From contig JAEWUY010000023.1 in assembly GCA_023396795.1 (NCBI GenBank), forward strand, positions 1-28,370: 28,370 bases of DNA, read 5' to 3'. The notes under the pieces are model-generated. The model saw only the letters and a list, made by a program, of their open reading frames with translations. It was not told where the DNA came from and did not search any database. This document shows positions 14,056 to 21,900 of the stretch, piece by piece. The first letter of the stretch is position 1. The number at the start of each line of letters is the position of its first letter. The stretch comes from Bacillota bacterium (GTDB lineage Bacteria; Bacillota_I; Bacilli_A; RFN20; CAG-826). Position numbers and translations under genes: made by a program.

Positions 14056-16185
14056 ATGGAGAAGATTATCTACACCATTGAAGGCCTTGATTGTGGCAAT
14101 TGTGCCGTCAAGATTGAACGACACCTTAATAAAGACGAACATATCGCCCACGCTAGTTTGGATTTTGCCGCAGCGCGCCTTTACGTTACATATAAAGAGA
14201 ATGCTTTTAAACTTGATGAATTGATATCAAAAATCAAAGAAGTTAATGATGATAAGTTGACAATTGATTACGCCCACAAAGCTAAAAGCGAAGATAAAGG
14301 TTTTTTAACACCTAAGATTATCGCCTTGTTAATACGTTTGATTACATCAACTGCTCTAATGTTGGTGGCAACTTTCGCCATTCCTCACGAGCTTATGTGG
14401 CTTCAAATAGTATTATATTCTCTTTCTTTAGCCATTATTATTTACGACATTACTTGGAAATCTTTAGCCAAAATTCTTCGGTTTAGAAATCCTCTTGATG
14501 AGAATCTTTTGTTGACCATTTCAGCGGTTGGGGCCTTTTTAATGGGCTTACCGGTTTTTGGCTCTCATGGTGAATATGTGGAAGGCATTTTGATTATTAT
14601 TTTTTATCAAATTGGCCAAATCTTTGAAGAAATTGCTATTAATAAATCGCGGCGGGCTATTACTAGAGCTGTTAGTCTCGGCAGTGATACGGCGAATCTT
14701 ATTGTTGGTAATGAAGTAAAAATTGTTAATCCCAAGGATTTAAGAATTGATGATTCAATTTTAATTAAAGTAGGAGAAGTTGTTCCGGTTGATGGCGTCA
14801 TTTTAAGTGGCGAAGGAATGATTGACACGTCGAGTCTGACGGGGGAATTCATGCCAATCAATGTTGATCAAGGTAATAAAGTATTAAGCGGTTCGATTCT
14901 TAAAAGTGGCTCATTGACAATGAAAGTCGAAAGACTATATGAAGATAGTGCTATTTCTAAGATTCTTGAACTTGTATCCAATAGCGGTGAACGGAAATCA
15001 AAAGCCGAGAAATTTATTACAAAGTTTGCACGTATATATACACCAATTGTTTTAATCGTTGCCACCCTTGTTTCGCTTGTTCCCCTCGTTTTCCCTAGCC
15101 AAGAATTTCATGTTTGGATATATAATGCTCTTTCTGTTTTAGTTGTTTCTTGTCCTTGCGCTGTGGTTATCTCTGTTCCGTTAGCGTTCTTCTCTGGTAT
15201 TGGACTAGCAAGTAAAAAAGGCATCATTATCAAGGGTTCAAATTACCTTGATGAACTTAGCAAAATGGGCTATGTTTTAACCGATAAAACTGGCACTCTA
15301 ACCTATGGGTTTTTTGAGGTTAAAAAAGCTGTTTTTGAAGGTATTAATGAGGAGCTCTTTTGGGAATACCTAGTAGCGGTGGAGAGCCAATCAAATCATC
15401 CTATCGCTAAAGCAATTCTTCATAGTCGTAAGAATCAAAAAAGCGGCTTTTTGCAAGAAAATTACCGCGAAATACCTGGTTTTGGCGTCGAAACAACTTA
15501 TCTTGGTAAGCGAATCATGGCTGGCAAAACAAGCTTTTTAATCGAAGACGGAATTCAAGTTCCTGAGAGTGAAGAAATAGGGACAATTATTCACTTGGCT
15601 GTTGACCGCAAGTATGTCGGTTATGTTGTGCTAAATGACACCGCCAAAGTCGATTCAAAAAGTATGGTCGGTGGTTTACGAAAAATGGGTATTGAAACCG
15701 TCCTTCTCTCTGGTGATCGTGTGGAAAACGCTCGACTAATTTCTGAAGAGTTAGGTATTAAACAATATCATGGCCAACTTACACCTGAAGATAAGCTGAC
15801 AATCTTAGAAACATACCTCGAAAAAGGTAAAGGAAAAGTTGGCTTTGTAGGTGACGGCGTCAATGATGCTCCGGCTATTATTCGCAGTGACATTGGGTTT
15901 GCAATGTCGGGAATTGGCAGTGACATCGCTGTCCATAATGCTGAAGTCATAATTGTTAATGACAATCCAATGAAAGTAGTAGACGCCATTAAAATATCAA
16001 AAATGACGAGACGAGTTGCTATTTTCAATATTGTTTTCTCACTAGCAGTAAAGTTTGCCATTATGGTTTTAATCCTTTTTGGCGTTCTTGGCGCAATGCA
16101 AATGACCATTGCTATGCTCGCTGATACAGGTTTGACAGTATTGATGATTATCAATTCTTTGCTGTTGTTATATCGAAGAGTATAG
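14056..16185 (+). CDS. Heavy-metal-translocating P1B-type ATPase (Zn/Cd/Pb type)
   Basis: Membrane pump that exports soft divalent metal ions using ATP. In 709 aa: an N-terminal HMA domain with Cys13 and Cys16 (GLDCGNC), six to eight hydrophobic helices, the transmembrane CPC site at Cys366-Cys368 (SCPCAVVIS), the phosphorylated Asp410 in DKTGTLT, the nucleotide-domain His448-Pro449, and the hinge GDGVNDAP from 599. The last helix pair carries Asp690 in MLADTGLTVL, matching the conserved Asp of ZntA/CadA and pointing to Zn/Cd/Pb rather than Cu. It is a single-gene unit with its own promoter and terminator, lodged between nusG and rplK. No ArsR/CadC-type regulator is beside it. The exact metal is not proven. 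Confidence 0.92.
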   Translation: MEKIIYTIEGLDCGNCAVKIERHLNKDEHIAHASLDFAAARLYVTYKENAFKLDELISKIKEVNDDKLTIDYAHKAKSEDKGFLTPKIIALLIRLITSTALMLVATFAIPHELMWLQIVLYSLSLAIIIYDITWKSLAKILRFRNPLDENLLLTISAVGAFLMGLPVFGSHGEYVEGILIIIFYQIGQIFEEIAINKSRRAITRAVSLGSDTANLIVGNEVKIVNPKDLRIDDSILIKVGEVVPVDGVILSGEGMIDTSSLTGEFMPINVDQGNKVLSGSILKSGSLTMKVERLYEDSAISKILELVSNSGERKSKAEKFITKFARIYTPIVLIVATLVSLVPLVFPSQEFHVWIYNALSVLVVSCPCAVVISVPLAFFSGIGLASKKGIIIKGSNYLDELSKMGYVLTDKTGTLTYGFFEVKKAVFEGINEELFWEYLVAVESQSNHPIAKAILHSRKNQKSGFLQENYREIPGFGVETTYLGKRIMAGKTSFLIEDGIQVPESEEIGTIIHLAVDRKYVGYVVLNDTAKVDSKSMVGGLRKMGIETVLLSGDRVENARLISEELGIKQYHGQLTPEDKLTILETYLEKGKGKVGFVGDGVNDAPAIIRSDIGFAMSGIGSDIAVHNAEVIIVNDNPMKVVDAIKISKMTRRVAIFNIVFSLAVKFAIMVLILFGVLGAMQMTIAMLADTGLTVLMIINSLLLLYRRV

Positions 16186-16227
16186 TAAATTACTGTACTT
16201 TGTTATTTAAAAATATTTATATTTTTG

Positions 16228-16260
16228 AGGGCCTCAGTTAAAGACTATCGAGGCCTTTTA
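16228..16260 (+). terminator. Rho-independent terminator after the ATPase gene
   Basis: GGCCTC (16230-16235) pairs with GAGGCC (16250-16255) around a 14-nt loop, followed by TTTTA. Confidence 0.8.
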
Positions 16261-16276
16261 GTTATGGGTAGGTAAA

Positions 16277-16304
16277 AAATACCTTGTATGTACGCATGGT
16301 ATTT
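16277..16304 (+). repeat. Inverted repeat within the rplK promoter
   Basis: AAATACC (16277-16283) and GGTATTT (16298-16304) are exact inverted arms 14 bp apart, sitting on the -35/spacer region. A third arm, AAATAC (16309-16314), overlaps the -10. This looks like an operator, but no regulator is known. Confidence 0.45.
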
Positions 16305-16312
16305 GATAAAAT
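16284..16312 (+). promoter_or_regulatory. Promoter for rplK-rplA
   Basis: TTGTAT (16284-16289), a 17-bp spacer and TAAAAT (16307-16312). It lies after the ATPase terminator and gives a leader of about 115 nt before rplK. Confidence 0.65.
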
Positions 16313-16322
16313 ACTTCAGCGT

Positions 16323-16396
16323 GTGCTCTTGAGTGTAGAGAACATGAGCGCTCGCAGTCTTGTGTGGAAGGATGCACGATTCATCCCTCGACCACA
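16323..16396 (+). promoter_or_regulatory. Structured leader of rplK, candidate L1 autoregulatory site
   Basis: Two hairpins can be drawn. The first pairs 16323-16331 with 16343-16351 (8 of 9 pairs). The second has an outer stem TGTGG (16363-16367) with CCACA (16392-16396), an asymmetric internal loop (AA against CTCGA), and an inner stem GGATG (16370-16374) with CATCC (16382-16386). In E. coli the L11-L1 mRNA leader binds L1; the layout fits that role, but the binding itself is inferred. Confidence 0.5.
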
Positions 16397-16434
16397 ACAC
16401 GGACAACAAATTCACTACAAAGGAGGAATGTCAC

Positions 16435-16851
16435 GTGAGTAAAAGAATCGCTAAAGTCGTGAAGATGGAATTACCAGGCGGCGAAGCCAAACCTGGACCT
16501 AAACTTGCCTCAGCCGGTGTCATCATGCCGAAGTTCTGTACGGACTTCAATGCCAAGACCGCCGACCGTCGCGGTGAGACCGTACCGGTCATCATCACAG
16601 CCTATGAAGACAAATCACATGATTTTGTCATCAAAACCGCACCAGTGGCTGAATTATTAAAAAAAGCCGCCGGTATTGCCAAGGGTTCCGCAAACCCCAA
16701 AACTACTAAAGCAGGACACATTAGTAAAGCCAAATTGCGGGAAATCGCCGAATACAAAATGCCTGATCTCAATTGCAATGATATCGAAGCTGCCCTTAAA
16801 GTCGTTGAGGGTTCTGCTCGTAACATGGGCATCACGATCGACGAGGATTAG
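16435..16851 (+). CDS. rplK: 50S ribosomal protein L11
   Basis: L11 of the GTPase-associated centre, contacting 23S rRNA helices 43/44, EF-G and RelA. The start is GTG 16435, fixed by AAGGAGGA 7 bp upstream and the family N-terminus (V/M)SKRIAKVVKMEL; frames opening further upstream have no ribosome site. 138 aa. The C-terminal RNA-binding domain is normal (LLKKAAGIAKGS, then HISKAKLREIAEYKMPDLN and EGSARNMGI). The N-terminal proline-rich segment is not: where E. coli has residues 18-39 with PSPPVGPALGQ, this protein has AKPGPKLASAGVIMPKFC, four residues shorter and lacking the PVGP part. The stop codon overlaps an RNA hairpin before rplA. Confidence 0.95.
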   Translation: MSKRIAKVVKMELPGGEAKPGPKLASAGVIMPKFCTDFNAKTADRRGETVPVIITAYEDKSHDFVIKTAPVAELLKKAAGIAKGSANPKTTKAGHISKAKLREIAEYKMPDLNCNDIEAALKVVEGSARNMGITIDED

Positions 16852-16880
16852 TGGGAGGGTTATTAACCCGTCCGTACCAC
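16851..16880 (+). promoter_or_regulatory. RNA hairpin between rplK and rplA, candidate L1-binding site
   Basis: Outer stem GTGG (16851-16854) with CCAC (16877-16880), an asymmetric internal loop (GA against GTCCGTA) and inner stem GGGTT (16857-16861) with AACCC (16865-16869). It begins at the last base of the rplK stop and ends before the AGGAGG of rplA. Its architecture resembles the second hairpin of the rplK leader. Confidence 0.5.
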
Positions 16881-16895
16881 CTAGGAGGAAAATGA

Positions 16896-17579
16896 ATGAA
16901 AGTAGGTAAAAAATACAAGGCCGTCGCGGAACTTGTCGATGCAAATAAGCTCTACACCATCGAAGAAGCCGCCGAACTTGTCAAAAAAACTTCCACTGTG
17001 AAGTTTGACGCTACCATCGATGCTTCTTTCCGGCTTAATGTCGATCCCAAACAAGCGGATCAGCAAATTCGAGGCACGATTAATCTGCCTCATGGCAATG
17101 GTAAGACAAAGAGAATTCTTGCTGTTACCAACAAAGTCGAAGACGCGAAAGCGGCCGGGGCGGATTTCGCCGGGGGCAAAGAAATGCTCGAGAAAATCCA
17201 AAAAGAAAACTGGTTTGATTTTGATGTCATCGTCGCCACACCAGATATGATGGGTGAACTTGGTAAAATGGGTCGCTTACTTGGACCTAAAGGTTTAATG
17301 CCTAACCCCAAGACTGGCACTGTTGCCGTTGATATCGCAAAAGCGATTCATGAAATCAAACGCGGCAAAGTCGAATATCGTGTTGATAAAGACGGAAATG
17401 TCCACGTTTCTATCGCTCGGGTTAGCTTCGACAATGAAAAGATTATTGATAATCTTCGCGCTTTATGCGAGCTGATTGTCAAAGTCCGTCCATCAAGCGT
17501 TAAAGGTGTTTACATCAAAAACGCGGTCATTCACACGACCATGGGGCCATCGATTAAAATTACATTCGCTGGTCGCTAA
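16896..17579 (+). CDS. rplA: 50S ribosomal protein L1
   Basis: L1 of the mobile stalk that guides E-site tRNA release, and in many bacteria a translational repressor of its own operon. The 227 aa show the standard sequence: KKYKAVAELVDANKLYTIEEAAELV at the start, a domain II with GGKEMLEKIQKENWFDFDV, the near-invariant MGRLLGPKGLMPNPKTGTV, RGKVEYRVDKDGNVH, and a C-terminal TTMGPSIKI. The start is ATG 16896; an ATG four bases earlier is out of frame. The AGGAGG lies about 8 bp upstream, just after the hairpin that may bind L1 itself. Confidence 0.97.
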   Translation: MKVGKKYKAVAELVDANKLYTIEEAAELVKKTSTVKFDATIDASFRLNVDPKQADQQIRGTINLPHGNGKTKRILAVTNKVEDAKAAGADFAGGKEMLEKIQKENWFDFDVIVATPDMMGELGKMGRLLGPKGLMPNPKTGTVAVDIAKAIHEIKRGKVEYRVDKDGNVHVSIARVSFDNEKIIDNLRALCELIVKVRPSSVKGVYIKNAVIHTTMGPSIKITFAGR

Positions 17580-17596
17580 ACAGTTCTAACGAAGCA

Positions 17597-17690
17597 CAAT
17601 ATACCATAGACAGCAACGGCCAAGGGGCTTAATCAAGTTGCCGAGGTAGATAAAATATACCCATTAGGGTCCATCACTCAAAGTATATTG
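17597..17690 (+). ncRNA. Ribosomal protein L10 leader
   Basis: Cis-regulatory mRNA element in front of rplJ-rplL, where L10(L12)4 binds to repress translation. The closing stem CAATATAC (17597-17604) pairs exactly with GTATATTG (17683-17690). Inside lie the hallmark AGACAGCA (17608-17615), a hairpin arm AAGTTGCCGAGGT and the downstream pyrimidine-rich strands known from the Bacillus L10 leader. It ends about 25 nt before the rplJ ribosome site. The family assignment is by recalled consensus, not a covariance-model search. Confidence 0.85.
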
Positions 17691-17732
17691 GAGCCTCACA
17701 AGTCGAAAACTTAAAAGGAGGTGAAGAACAAG

Positions 17733-18221
17733 ATGAATAACGAAATCTTAAAAGCCAAAGAAGCAGTCGTTAATGAACTCAAAGACAAGTTGAGTAATTC
17801 GCCAACACTGGTCGTCTTCGAATTCCGGGGCATGAATGTTCAGGAAATTACGAATCTTCGTCGTGCATTGCGCGTTGAAGGCACCGAAATCGGCGTTTAT
17901 AAAAACACGATGATCGAAAGAGCGGCCGCTAGTCTTGGTCACGAAGATTTACTTCAACACATATCCGGTCCGAACGCATTTGCGTTTTCTCGCGATGTAA
18001 TCGCCGGTCCTAAAGTCCTAGCCAAATTTGCTAGACGCAATGAAAAGCTAGTCATCAAAGGAGGTCTCGTCGAAGGCAAGGTTGTTAATGCCAAAGAAAT
18101 GTTGGCGCTTGCCGCATTACCGGGACGCGAAGGATTAATCTCTATGTTCTTGTCGGTGCTTCAAGCACCAGTCCGCCAATTTGCATGTGCCGTTCAAGGC
18201 ATTGCGGACAAAGCCAATTAA
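17733..18221 (+). CDS. rplJ: 50S ribosomal protein L10
   Basis: L10 forms the base of the stalk carrying the L7/L12 dimers and represses its own mRNA. I choose ATG 17733: the ribosome site AAGGAGGTG (17715-17723) lies 9 bp before it, while the in-frame GTG at 17721 is inside that site. The product is then 162 aa, of usual length. Family features are KAKEAVVNELKDKL, LVVFEFRGMNVQEITNLRRALR, the IGVYKNTMIERAA motif, and the alanine-rich C-terminal helix LQAPVRQFACAVQGIA that holds L7/L12. It follows the L10 leader and precedes rplL by 22 bp. Confidence 0.95.
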   Translation: MNNEILKAKEAVVNELKDKLSNSPTLVVFEFRGMNVQEITNLRRALRVEGTEIGVYKNTMIERAAASLGHEDLLQHISGPNAFAFSRDVIAGPKVLAKFARRNEKLVIKGGLVEGKVVNAKEMLALAALPGREGLISMFLSVLQAPVRQFACAVQGIADKAN

Positions 18222-18243
18222 TGCCACAGTAGGAGGAAAAACA

Positions 18244-18621
18244 ATGGCTAAATTAACCAAAGAGGAAATTATTGCCTCTCTAAAAGAAATGACCGTTCTT
18301 GAACTCAATGAACTCGTCAAAGCTGTCGAAACTGAATTCGGTGTTACCGCTGCTGCTCCTGTAGCCGCTGCCGCTGCACCTGTCGAAGAAGAAGCCGAAG
18401 CCAAAGGACCAGTAGATGTTAATCTCGTTCTCAAGGCTGTTGGTATGTCAAAAGTCGCAGTCATTAAAGCCGTCCAAGCCATCACAGGTCTCGGACTTAT
18501 GGATGCCAAAAAACTCGTTGATGGCGCTCCTGTCAACGTTAAAGAACACATTTCACCAGTCGAAGCTGAAGAGCATAAAAAGGCTCTCGTCGCCGCTGGT
18601 GCCGAAGTTGAAATTAAGTAA
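18244..18621 (+). CDS. rplL: 50S ribosomal protein L7/L12
   Basis: Stalk protein that recruits translational GTPases. The true start is ATG 18244 with TAGGAGGA 8 bp upstream; the open frame extends further 5' only because it runs over the end of rplJ. The 125 aa show the N-terminal dimerisation domain (KLTKEEIIASLKEMTVLELNELVKAVETEFGV), the Ala/Pro hinge (AAAPVAAAAAPVEEEAEA) and the C-terminal factor-binding domain with KVAVIKAVQAITGLGLMDAKKLVDGAP. A terminator follows at 18638. Confidence 0.97.
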   Translation: MAKLTKEEIIASLKEMTVLELNELVKAVETEFGVTAAAPVAAAAAPVEEEAEAKGPVDVNLVLKAVGMSKVAVIKAVQAITGLGLMDAKKLVDGAPVNVKEHISPVEAEEHKKALVAAGAEVEIK

Positions 18622-18637
18622 ATCACTTATTATCTAT

Positions 18638-18669
18638 ATCCGCTGACATTAGGCGGATTTTCGGCTTTT
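18638..18669 (+). terminator. Terminator or attenuator between rplL and rpoB
   Basis: ATCCGC (18638-18643) pairs with GCGGAT (18653-18658) around a 9-nt loop, then TTTT, CGGC and a second T-run. No promoter is visible between it and rpoB, so partial read-through is likely, as at the E. coli rplL-rpoB attenuator. Confidence 0.75.
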
Positions 18670-18960
18670 TACGACCCCAACAAAATACGCCAGCTAGTGG
18701 AAGCGAGGGCAAAATAACTGCTCTCGCTCCAAAAGGCGCAATTCAATTCGATCCGAGTCACAGCCTTCGAAGTGACAAATCAAACGAAGGATTAAATGAT
18801 TCAATTGTGATTTCCTAACCATGCTCACCGCGAGATGAAAAAAGTGAAATTAGCAAATTGATGGCGGTTTGCCTCCGTGGGGCAAACGATCGGCAGTCAT
18901 TTCCATGAAATTTCTGCCCATCTATTGCAAGGCAAACAAAATTAGAAAAGGAGCCATTAC
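18670..18960 (+). promoter_or_regulatory. Long structured 5' leader of rpoB
   Basis: This 291-nt gap has no gene. It holds several strong hairpins: 18702-18710 with 18720-18728 (9 bp, one G-U); a long imperfect hairpin 18737-18809 whose inner part can pair as 18757-18761/18772-18776 or as 18764-18769/18785-18790; 18867-18873 with 18881-18887 (7 bp); and 18892-18918 (GGCAG and ATTTC with exact complements). The strand GTTTGCC at 18867 also matches a second GGCAAAC at 18931-18937, ending 8 nt before the rpoB ribosome site, so two exclusive folds are possible. I recognise no known family. A translational or transcriptional control element is inferred. Confidence 0.6.
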
Positions 18961-21900
18961 ATGAGTAATATTGAAAAAAAGCACAAAATGCTTCCGAATA
19001 ATCGTATTGATTATTCAAAAATTTCCGGATCTTTACCTCTTCCTTATTTAGCAGAAATACAAACCGAGTCGTTTACTTGGTTTAAGGATGAAGGGCTTAA
19101 CGAAGTTTTAAAGGAAGTTTTTCCAATTGAAAACTATACTAACGATGCTCGCATTCACTATAAAGAATGCCGCCTCGAAAAACCTGATTATACATATTTA
19201 GAGTGTAAAGAAAGAGATTTGACCTATAGTTCTGCACTTCGCGTCAAACTTAGACTTGAACTCGTTAAAACCGGTGAGATTAAAGAAGCTGAAGTATTTA
19301 TGGGTGACTTACCGTTAATGACCGATAGCGGCACCTTTGTCGTAAACGGGGCCGAACGCGTTATCGTCTCTCAACTCGTACGCTCTCCTGGCGCTTACTT
19401 AAGCAAGAATCTTGAAAAAACCGGTAAATATACATTTAATGCCGATTTAATTCCCACACGTGGTACGTGGTTGGAATTCGAAGCTGATCAAAAAGATCTC
19501 ATTTGGGTCCGCATTGACCGGCAACGTAAAATGAACGCGACTGTTTTGCTAAAGGCTTTGGGATTTGAAGACCCCAATGATATTACAAAACTTTTTGGCA
19601 ATCGCCAGATGTTGGTTAATACCCTCGAAAAAGATAAAGATGTTAGAACATCGCGTGATGCTTTAGTCGAAATTTTCCGAAAACTAAAACCCGGCGAACC
19701 AATTACTAACGAAGGCGTAAAATTATTCTTAACGCAAAAGTTTTTTGATCAAAAACGTTATGACCTTGGTCGGGCTGGTCGTTTTAAATATCGCAATAAA
19801 CTCGGTATTTACAACCGCTTAGCGGGTCGGATTTTAGCCCAAGATCTTGTTTCTGCGGATGGCGAAGTTCTTTTTAAGAAAGACTATCGCTTAACAAAAA
19901 GTGATGTCGACCATCTTCGCGATATTGAGTTCTTTGAAAAAGGCGCTCATCAAAAGACATTAAAAATTAACAAAGAACTCGATAACAATGGTCTTGTTAA
20001 CATCGTTAAAGTCTATGTTACTGATAAAAAGGATGTGACCGCTAATATTATCGGTACCGACCTTAATCAAACACTTCCCCGTGTGACAATTTCTGATATC
20101 GTCGCTACGTTCTCTTACTTTATGAACGTCATTGATGGTTTCGGTGACACTGATGATATTGACCACCTTGGCAATCGCCGCATTCGTTGTGTTGGTGAAT
20201 TAATTCAAACCCAATTCCGAATTGGTTTGACGAAAATGGCCAAAACCGTTCAACAAAAGATGTCAATTTCGGAAATGGAAAGCGTTAGTGTTCAATCCTT
20301 AATCAACATTCGTCCTTTAACATCCAGCATTCGTGAATTCTTTGCGAGCTCGCAACTATCACAATTTATGGATCAAACTAACCCTCTAGCGGAATTAGCG
20401 AACAAACGCCGTCTTTCCGCTCTTGGTCCTGGCGGTCTAACACGTGATCGCGCAAGCATGGATGTTCGCGACGTTCACCACACCCATTACGGTCGTATTT
20501 GTCCGATTGAAACTCCTGAAGGTCAAAATATTGGTTTAATTAATAACTTGGCTACTTATGCCAAGATTAACAAGTATGGCTTTATAGAAACACCATATCG
20601 TCGTGTCGATAAAGTTACACATCAAGTACTTGATGAAGCCGAATATTTATCGGCTGATATGGAAAGAACCCACGTCATTGCTCAAGCTAACGTCACCTTG
20701 GATGAAAACGGTTTGATTCTTGATGAATATGTCGTGGCTCGTCATGATGGCAAAAACATCATGGCTCATAAAGAAGAAGTGGACTACATTGACGTTAGCC
20801 CGAAACAAATTGTTTCGATTGCTTCCTCTTGTATTCCTTTCTTGGAAAACGACGATACCACTCGTGCTCTCATGGGCGCGAACATGCAAAGGCAAGCGCT
20901 ACCTTTATTAAAGCCGAGCGCTCCCTTAGTTGGTACAGGCATGGAACACATTGTGGCCCGTGACTCAGGTTTAGCGGTTATTTCAACTGGCGACGGCGTT
21001 GTCTCTTATGTCGATAGCCGTAAAATCGTTGTCAAAGATAGTAAAAAGAAAACTAGAACTTACCAATTGCAAAAGTTTGCTCGTTCCAACCAAGGAACTT
21101 GCATTAATCAAGTAGCAGTTGTCAAAGTCGGCCAACAAATTAAAGCCGGTGATATTCTCGCCGATGGACCAGCCATGCAAAATGGTGATCTGGCTCTTGG
21201 ACAAAACGTAACAATCGCCTTTATGACCTGGAATGGTTATAACTATGAAGACGCTGTTATCATGTCAGAACGGCTTGTTAAAGATGATTCTTATACCTCA
21301 ATCCATATTGAAAAATATGAATTAGAGTGTCGTGAAACAAAACTCGGTGCTGAAGAAATTACGCGTGATGTTCCTAACGTTAGCGAAGAAGCTAAGGCTT
21401 TCCTCGATGAACGCGGCATTGTTGTTCCTGGTGCCGAAGTTAAAGAAGGCGATATCCTTGTTGGAAAAATTACACCTAAAGGCGTAACAGAACCAACACC
21501 TGAAGAAAAATTGCTCATGGCGATTTTCTCGGAAAAAACCAAAGAAGGTAAAGATTCCTCATTGCGTGTCTCTCACGGTGGAGCCGGTATCGTTCTTGAT
21601 GTTAAAATTTTCTCTCGTAAAAACGGTGACGAATTGCCACCTGGCGTTAATGAAGTTGTTCGTGTTTATATCGTTCAGAAACGTAAAATTTCTGAAGGTG
21701 ATAAAATGTCGGGCCGCCACGGTAACAAAGGTGTTATTTCTCGTATTCTCCCTGTTGAAGACATGCCCTTCTTACCCGATGGCACACCAGTTGACATTAT
21801 GCTCAATCCTCTCGGTGTTCCTTCCCGTATGAACATCGGCCAAATTTTGGAAATTCACCTTGGTTTGGCTTGCCAAAAATTAGGTATGAAATTAGCAACC

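Noticed and set aside
15768..16154. Minus-strand open frame of 128 codons within the ATPase gene
   Set aside because: Mirrors the conserved hinge and last helices of the ATPase; no independent signal.
16360..16434. Upstream start of rplK giving a 163-aa protein
   Set aside because: No ribosome site, residues do not match L11, and GTG 16435 has a strong site at the right distance.
17721..17732. GTG start of rplJ
   Set aside because: It lies inside the Shine-Dalgarno sequence; ATG 17733 has correct spacing and a normal L10 N-terminus.
18181..18243. Upstream start of rplL inside rplJ
   Set aside because: Extension is out-of-frame reading of the rplJ end; ATG 18244 has a good ribosome site and gives the family N-terminus.
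18670..18960. Separate promoter for rpoBC
   Set aside because: No -35/-10 pair at 16-18 bp spacing could be found; read-through from rplJL is more likely.
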